From the NCBI RefSeq assembly GCF_030689745.1, contig NZ_JAUYGL010000182.1, positions 1-39,224 of the forward strand: a stretch of DNA of 39,224 nt, written 5' to 3'. The position numbers were made by a program, and so were the translations under genes. Each line of letters begins with the position of its first letter. Position 1 is the stretch's first letter. This DNA comes from Devosia sp. GTDB lineage: Bacteria; Pseudomonadota; Alphaproteobacteria; Rhizobiales; Devosiaceae. The notes beneath the pieces are model-generated. The model was given only the letters and a program-made list of their open reading frames with translations, made no database searches and was not told where the DNA came from. Below are positions 35,090-39,224 of the stretch, in pieces.

Positions 35090-35271
35090 TACCCGACGCG
35101 CCGCGCCGTCGCTCAGAACGGCCACGTATCGACCCGCAGTCACGATTGAAGACATCGGGTCGCCGCTGAGCAACTTCTGAAGAACTGCACCCTGGTTTCG
35201 ATGAACCAGAGTGTAGTCAAAAGGGCGTTCGTGCAGTTCGAGCACTAGCAGGGACGGCCAACGGGCCGATG

Positions 35272-36432
35272 TCACCAGAGGCCTGTCCTTCTCAAATAGT
35301 CTTCAAGCGCCTCAGGGAATGGCGCACTGCGAGACTCGCCACCCGGGCAGGCGCCCTCTACGAAGTCGGTTTCGCAGGCAACGTGGTTCCAGAAACCATC
35401 CTCGGTGTAGGTCTCGATCATCCGTGGCCAGGCTTCTTGGCGTTCCCCGAGTACGGATTTGAGCGCGACCCATCCAGCGAGGAAGCCAGTTTCGCGCCAC
35501 AAGCCCGGCTCATGATCGGCATGATGCTCGAAGGCGTGGAGCTCGCGGCGGCGGGTCGGCTCATAGGCCGGCTCGCGGCTTACATCAAAAAGCGCGCCAC
35601 CGGCCAGCTTGAACACCCTGATCGGTGTCCAGGAGGTCGCATAGGGCGCAAATCGATTGAGAAAGCGGTCGTCGCGGGCGATCAACTCAAATTCGCCGTT
35701 CCCGTCCACATCCTCGATGCGGTAGCCCTCGTCGCCATCATGCCAGCCCCCGTCGACCTCGATCCAGCCGTCCTCATCCCTGGTGAGAATACGCGTGACG
35801 GTGCAGCAATGAGCGCCCATCGTGTAGCCGGAAAACACGATCTGGGGACGGGTCGCGGTTCGATCCAGCCAGGCGATGCGGATGCGGGCAAAGGCGCCGT
35901 CGGTTCCGCTGTCCGCCAAGGTGGTTTGGTGGACGGCGTTGCCTTGCTCGACCACCGCCAACATTGGTTTGAATGTGTCGTCGGTGACGTCAAGCTGGGA
36001 AGACATCTGGATAGAGATGCCGTCAGAGACTATCCGTCCATCGTCGCCGTGCCTGAATTCATGCCGGGCCACAGTAGCGTCCGGTAGGCTCCATATTGGC
36101 TCGCCCAGTGATGCCGCCGAGACCACCTCAATGCCTGCCGGCCAGTTGCCTGAGCCGAGCAGTTCGGTCAGTGCGTCCGCGTCATTTTTCGTCTCATCTT
36201 CCAGCCTGCCAAGCGTGACGTAGCCACCGGTCTTATTGGCAGCAACGGCGATTGTCTCAAACCACCAGCGATGCGCCAGGGCAATCCCGATGGCTTCGTC
36301 AGGATCGGTGCTTTCGGCAAGGGCGAACCAACGTCCATCCTCGGCCCGTGCCAGTGTCACCGACATGGATGCCGCAAGGCAGATCAGCATCACACGCAGG
36401 ATGGCCATCCGGGCCTTTACCGGGTGCCGCAT
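35272..36432 (-). CDS. Exported protein of unknown function with a VCBS-like calcium motif
   Basis: A 386-residue protein with a signal peptide (MAILRVMLICLAASMSVTLARA) after a short positive lead. A segment near the middle, YRIEDVDGNGEFELIARDDRFLNRFAPYA, resembles a single FG-GAP/VCBS-type repeat with a DxDxNG calcium loop, next to a Cys-Cys pair (GAHCCTVTRIL). Two further Cys lie near the C-terminus (CETDFVEGAC). I do not recognise the family. ATG 36432 has a GAGG site and overlaps the end of the upstream hydrolase gene by 16 bases, so the two are one operon; ATG 36408 is an alternative. Confidence 0.72.
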   Translation of the reverse strand: MRHPVKARMAILRVMLICLAASMSVTLARAEDGRWFALAESTDPDEAIGIALAHRWWFETIAVAANKTGGYVTLGRLEDETKNDADALTELLGSGNWPAGIEVVSAASLGEPIWSLPDATVARHEFRHGDDGRIVSDGISIQMSSQLDVTDDTFKPMLAVVEQGNAVHQTTLADSGTDGAFARIRIAWLDRTATRPQIVFSGYTMGAHCCTVTRILTRDEDGWIEVDGGWHDGDEGYRIEDVDGNGEFELIARDDRFLNRFAPYATSWTPIRVFKLAGGALFDVSREPAYEPTRRRELHAFEHHADHEPGLWRETGFLAGWVALKSVLGERQEAWPRMIETYTEDGFWNHVACETDFVEGACPGGESRSAPFPEALEDYLRRTGLW

Positions 36433-38075
36433 TGCACCTCAATCGGTTCGAGCGGGGCGTTGGGGTCGGCGCCGGAGACGTTGTTGCCGAAGGCAATGAT
36501 ATTGAGCAGTGCCGGGTCATATCGATGGTCGGGCGAGCGAATGGTGTGTTGGCAACTCGATAGCCCCCAGGCATTGAGGGTGCCGAAGTGAATGATCGGA
36601 ACATCATGGGTCTTGCCGAAGGTGATCAGGTCTCGGATCAGAGCGACACGATCCTCGCGCGGCACGCCGAAATCTGGCTTGGGCGCATTGAGTTCGGTGA
36701 ACATCACTCTGATGTTGTTGTTTCGGGCAAAGGCGCCGATGTCGGTGAACATTTGCTCGAAATAGTTCGGACCAGGCTGCAGGCGATTATACTCCCGGAT
36801 ATAGTACTGTGCCTCTTCGTTTCGCGCTGCGGCGGGTGCAATGCGCTGGAACGGATAGCGGATCAGCGTGTCGGGCTCGTAGAGTGCGTTCTGTGCCGTA
36901 CCAAGCATGAGCGCCCGTGGCGTATAGAGATGCAGGGCATAGGTCACGTCATCAAGACCGTGGTGAACAGGAACCACCGTGGCCAACTCCCTGTATGAGC
37001 CGCCACCCAGGATGAAGTGATCGCCCGCCGTGCAGACCGCGGTGCTGACCAGCGACATGCGCGGGGCCTCAATGCGCACCGCATCAAATACCGCCCGTTC
37101 CAGCGCCCGCCAGCGCGCCAACCCCCCGGGCAAAGGACGACCGTCATGACGGCAGAACCGGGTCTCGTTGAGGGACTGAAAGCTCACATTATTGAGGTCT
37201 CTCGCGCGCATTTCGGCGACAAGGGCCCCGGCGAACTTTGGAAAATAGGATTGGAACATTGGGTCGTTAACCACTGCACGGTGGACCAGCGGGTCCTGTG
37301 GAGGTCCGGAGGGGGCCGATCCATCGAAAGCGCTGCCATCGCCGGTAAAGAAGTCGGACGGCACGACCATCACGTGAAAGCCGTTCTCGTTCCAGTATTC
37401 GACGGCATCGAGATAGTGCCGGATTACCGGATTATCTGTGAGTGACTCCAGCTCAGCGAACTGCAATTCCCAATCATTGCTGCGCGCCTCGGCAAAGGCC
37501 TTTGTATAGCAATCATCGAGCACGCCAAGTTCGAGGTCCTCCATCCAGGGGCACTCGCGGTGAAACAGCATCCCCTCCATGCCCAGTTGCATGCGCATCA
37601 CTTTGACGCCGGCATCGCCGAACATCTCCAGATCATCCTCGATCGGCTCGAACCAACGACGGACCGGGACGCTCGTCATCACGCCATCCCTGTTGACAGT
37701 TGCCGGCGTACCCACTGCCCAATTGTGGATGTTGAAATACCATTGGGTGGCCAAGCCGACATAATAGTCGTCAGGAAGCGGGATGGTGGGAAAAAGGACA
37801 TGGTCCGCGTCCAGCGAGGTATTGACGGCCGCCAGGATGGGCTGCACCTCCTCCGGAGAAGGTGTCTGCTCCGGGACGGCAATGTCCAAGGCGTAGTCTT
37901 CCGCGAAGCCTTTCAGCGCCTCGCGGCTATTGCCACCCCAGACACCATCCTGGCCGGAAACATTGTAGCCCGCGTTGTCGAGCAAGTGCTGGAGCTCGCG
38001 GATTGTATCCTGGCCGTTTGCCGTCGTCGCCCCCATGCAGAAAACAGCAGCCAGCGCGCCCGCTATATGTCTCAT
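36417..38075 (-). CDS. Exported peptidoglycan-binding/GH5-like glycoside hydrolase
   Basis: A 552-residue exported protein. The signal peptide is MRHIAGALAAVFCMGATTANG. A PG_binding_1-type domain follows at about 24-62 (IRELQHLLDNAGYNVSGQDGVWGGNSREALKGF). A TIM-barrel part has the clan A layout: WNENGFHVMVVPSDFF, SFQSLNE with acid/base Glu304, LHLYTP (His382-x-Tyr384), and MFTELNAP with nucleophile Glu461. This fits GH5-like endoglucanases, although the family number needs a profile search. ATG 38075 was chosen because it opens the signal peptide; the open frame to 38378 is not supported. It heads an operon with the unknown exported protein downstream. Probable role: trimming an exopolysaccharide or glucan at the cell wall. 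Confidence 0.75.
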   Translation of the reverse strand: MRHIAGALAAVFCMGATTANGQDTIRELQHLLDNAGYNVSGQDGVWGGNSREALKGFAEDYALDIAVPEQTPSPEEVQPILAAVNTSLDADHVLFPTIPLPDDYYVGLATQWYFNIHNWAVGTPATVNRDGVMTSVPVRRWFEPIEDDLEMFGDAGVKVMRMQLGMEGMLFHRECPWMEDLELGVLDDCYTKAFAEARSNDWELQFAELESLTDNPVIRHYLDAVEYWNENGFHVMVVPSDFFTGDGSAFDGSAPSGPPQDPLVHRAVVNDPMFQSYFPKFAGALVAEMRARDLNNVSFQSLNETRFCRHDGRPLPGGLARWRALERAVFDAVRIEAPRMSLVSTAVCTAGDHFILGGGSYRELATVVPVHHGLDDVTYALHLYTPRALMLGTAQNALYEPDTLIRYPFQRIAPAAARNEEAQYYIREYNRLQPGPNYFEQMFTDIGAFARNNNIRVMFTELNAPKPDFGVPREDRVALIRDLITFGKTHDVPIIHFGTLNAWGLSSCQHTIRSPDHRYDPALLNIIAFGNNVSGADPNAPLEPIEVQCGTR

Positions 38076-38391
38076 CGTCCTACCCCAATTTGATACCCAT
38101 AAATGGCGTTGAATCGCATTTGAACTGACCACAATGAGTGGTGCCGCCGCGACCGGCTGGCGTTCAATTTGAAACTCCCACCGCTGATGACAGCTGGCAC
38201 GCCGGGCGTGAATTCCCCAATTGGGGGATGGGACAGGACGAATAGCGTGATCGATTGCTCTGCAATCAGGCTGCCGGGAAAAATTTCTGACAAGTTCCGG
38301 GCAACACTCCGGCAGCTTTCCGCCTATGCTGGCGAAAAGCCGACTGTCGGCTGTCGGCCCCGTATCTGTCTTTCGCACGCAGCACTATCAG
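38076..38391. other. Gene-free region upstream of the hydrolase operon
   Basis: There is no credible gene. The stretch holds the palindromes described separately and a TTCAATTTGAA dyad at about 38163-38173. No T-rich terminator for the ArsR-type gene was found. Confidence 0.4.
38215..38226. promoter_or_regulatory. 12-bp palindrome upstream of the hydrolase operon
   Basis: CCCCAATTGGGG is a perfect palindrome, and flanking bases extend the symmetry (ATTCCCC ... GGGGGAT). A second dyad, GATTGC TCT GCAATC, lies about 30 bases to its right. Both are within the 316-base gap between the hydrolase start and the ArsR-type stop, where the hydrolase promoter must lie. They are candidate operators, possibly for the neighbouring ArsR-type regulator; nothing shows binding. 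Confidence 0.4.
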
Positions 38392-38706
38392 CTAAATCGA
38401 GTTGTCAGAAAGATACTTTGTAAGATCGTCGAAGGTCGCCAGCTCAGCCTGTGCGGCAGCCCATTTTGCAAAGCTCGCGAGTTTACCGCGATGCACATTG
38501 TACCGAACGTACTTGCCGTCCCTGGCGGTCTCGAGCACGCCAGCATCCACCAGCAGCTTGATATGATGGGAAGTCGTGGATGCGGCTTTGCCGGACTTCA
38601 AGTCGGATGAGGACAATCCGGGGGTCTCACCGACCCTTCGAAAAATATCGAACCGTCCAGGATTACCAAGCGCCACAAGGATTTTCAGCGCGTCTTCATA
38701 CCTCAA
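38392..38706 (-). CDS. ArsR-family winged-helix regulator
   Basis: A 104-residue one-domain regulator: EDALKILVALGNPGRFDIFRRVGE is the typical first helix pair of ArsR proteins. LSSSDLKSGKAASTTSHHIKLLVDAGVLETARDGKYVRYNVH is the recognition helix and wing. No metal-binding cysteines are present, so a metal sensor is unlikely. The start is a TTG at 38706 with AAGGA 7 bases upstream; no in-frame ATG exists. It could control the hydrolase operon downstream or the divergent small gene at 38923. Confidence 0.85.
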   Translation of the reverse strand: MRYEDALKILVALGNPGRFDIFRRVGETPGLSSSDLKSGKAASTTSHHIKLLVDAGVLETARDGKYVRYNVHRGKLASFAKWAAAQAELATFDDLTKYLSDNSI

Positions 38707-38922
38707 TTCGAAATCCTTCGAAACGATCTAACCGTAGCGGCCACATCGCATGTTAACCATCAATAACAAAGTGTGGTGACTGCCATCCCTGACTTGTGCA
38801 TCCTGGCACGAGGATTCCACCCGGAATCTTTGGTTGCCCATCAAGGCGGCCGCCAGCGTTGCTTCAACAACGCTAGCGACCTGACCAGGCAGCCATCATC
38901 CTGCTCTAACAGGAGAAGCCAC
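38707..38922. promoter_or_regulatory. Divergent gap between the ArsR-type gene and the small frame
   Basis: It holds the leader of the ArsR-type gene on one strand and of the 44-residue frame on the other. A direct repeat TTCGAAATCC/TTCGAAACGA lies at about 38708-38728, next to the ArsR start, and could be part of an autoregulatory site. AT-rich sequence at about 38750-38772 (GTTAACCATCAATAACAAAG) is the best place for a promoter. No box is certain. Confidence 0.35.
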
Positions 38923-39057
38923 ATGGCTGATCACTTCTATTGCCGCGATCGGATTCGCCGCAACAACTTCCTCCACATTTCTGTCCCCATCGGGATCATC
39001 GGATGGTTTGGCGTCGCCGCCTCGTGCGACGCCTGCCTGGTAGTTCGCGCGCTCTAG
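38923..39057 (+). CDS. Possible 44-residue membrane peptide
   Basis: The frame reads MADHFYCRDRIRRNNFLHISVPIGIIGWFGVAASC ... VVRAL. It has a basic N-terminus followed by one hydrophobic segment (about residues 17-43) and three Cys. AGGAGAAG lies 5 bases before the ATG, the main reason to believe it. It is divergent from the ArsR-type gene with about 216 bases between. No family is recognised. It could instead be the start of a damaged larger gene. Confidence 0.4.
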   Translation: MADHFYCRDRIRRNNFLHISVPIGIIGWFGVAASCDACLVVRAL

Positions 39058-39224
39058 CGCCCCTGCCCCATCCTGATCGCCACCGGACTCTGACCTTGCG
39101 CTGATGGCGCGAGCGTGAGCCCCTGCGCGATCGATCCTTTGTCCGAGCTGGCCTCCGCACCTGACTGTGCCACGGACTTGCTCGCCTGCAGAACTGTCGA
39201 AAATGATGAAAAACTGGAAAATGA
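39058..39224. other. Terminal stretch without a supported gene
   Basis: The last bases include ATGATGAAAAACTGGAAAATGA (39203-39224, the final bases of the window), a possible start of a plus-strand gene that continues outside. No ribosome site is obvious before it, so it is not called. Confidence 0.3.

Noticed and set aside
35252-35265. Small hairpin CGGCC/GGCCG downstream of the minus-strand exported protein
   Set aside because: The stem has only five pairs and no T-run follows, so a terminator call is not supported.
34622-35275. 217-codon minus-strand frame over the end of the third paralogue
   Set aside because: It is mostly antisense to a coding region with a conserved IalB-like domain; no features of its own.
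1-39224. tRNA, rRNA and CRISPR arrays
   Set aside because: Reading both strands, no tRNA-like cloverleaf with TTCGAATC-type arm, no rRNA segment and no regularly spaced identical repeats were seen; a covariance scan was not possible.

Overview
The window is GC-rich, tightly packed bacterial DNA. It carries IS66, IS110, IS91 and IS5 elements of types common in rhizobia and their relatives, ribose-type ABC transport genes and IalB-like secreted domains. This points to an alphaproteobacterium of the order Hyphomicrobiales; a Devosia-like genus is my guess from protein style and was not tested by a search.

Layout. (1) 1-574 is the end of an IS66-family element, followed by a short stretch with IS21-like terminal repeats. 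(2) 835-8280, minus strand, is a type I secretion operon: a small membrane-anchored protein, a 1220-residue RTX protein with a class 3 lipase domain, the inner-membrane ABC exporter (split by a frameshift in a homopolymer) and an HlyD-type adaptor. No TolC-like gene is present. (3) About 8630-10830 is a scrapyard of transposons: a twice-frameshifted IS5-like transposase, the tail of a tyrosine recombinase and an IS91-type transposase with an in-frame stop. (4) 10919-14470 holds an EamA exporter and D-Ala-D-Ala ligase, divergent from a frameshifted MocR-type regulator. (5) 15027-16234 is an IS110 element whose 5' non-coding end folds into three consecutive stem-loops, as expected of a bridge RNA.

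(6) 16235-27540 is the best organised part: a SorC-type regulator divergent from a ten-gene catabolic operon. The operon encodes a sugar-binding protein, ATPase, permease, E1 alpha, E1 beta, an E2 with lipoyl, binding and alpha/beta-hydrolase domains, an AhpD-like protein, an FGGY kinase and two SDR dehydrogenases. My reading is that a polyol or deoxy sugar is imported, oxidised by an SDR, phosphorylated, and cleaved thiolytically by an acetoin-dehydrogenase-like complex. E3 is not encoded here and would have to come from elsewhere.

(7) 28186-29766 encodes a LuxR-type DNA-binding domain fused to an alpha/beta-hydrolase fold that lacks the catalytic Ser and His. (8) 29941-35089 is a tandem set of exported proteins: three share one N-terminal domain but differ in their C-termini (Sel1 plus IalB-like, Sel1 only, coiled coil plus IalB-like), with a fourth, unrelated secreted protein between them. 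(9) 35272-39224 holds an exported protein of unknown function, an exported peptidoglycan-binding/GH5-like hydrolase, an ArsR-type regulator and a possible 44-residue membrane peptide.

Single-base indels interrupt at least four reading frames, two of them in homopolymers. They may be real decay or assembly error; reads must decide.
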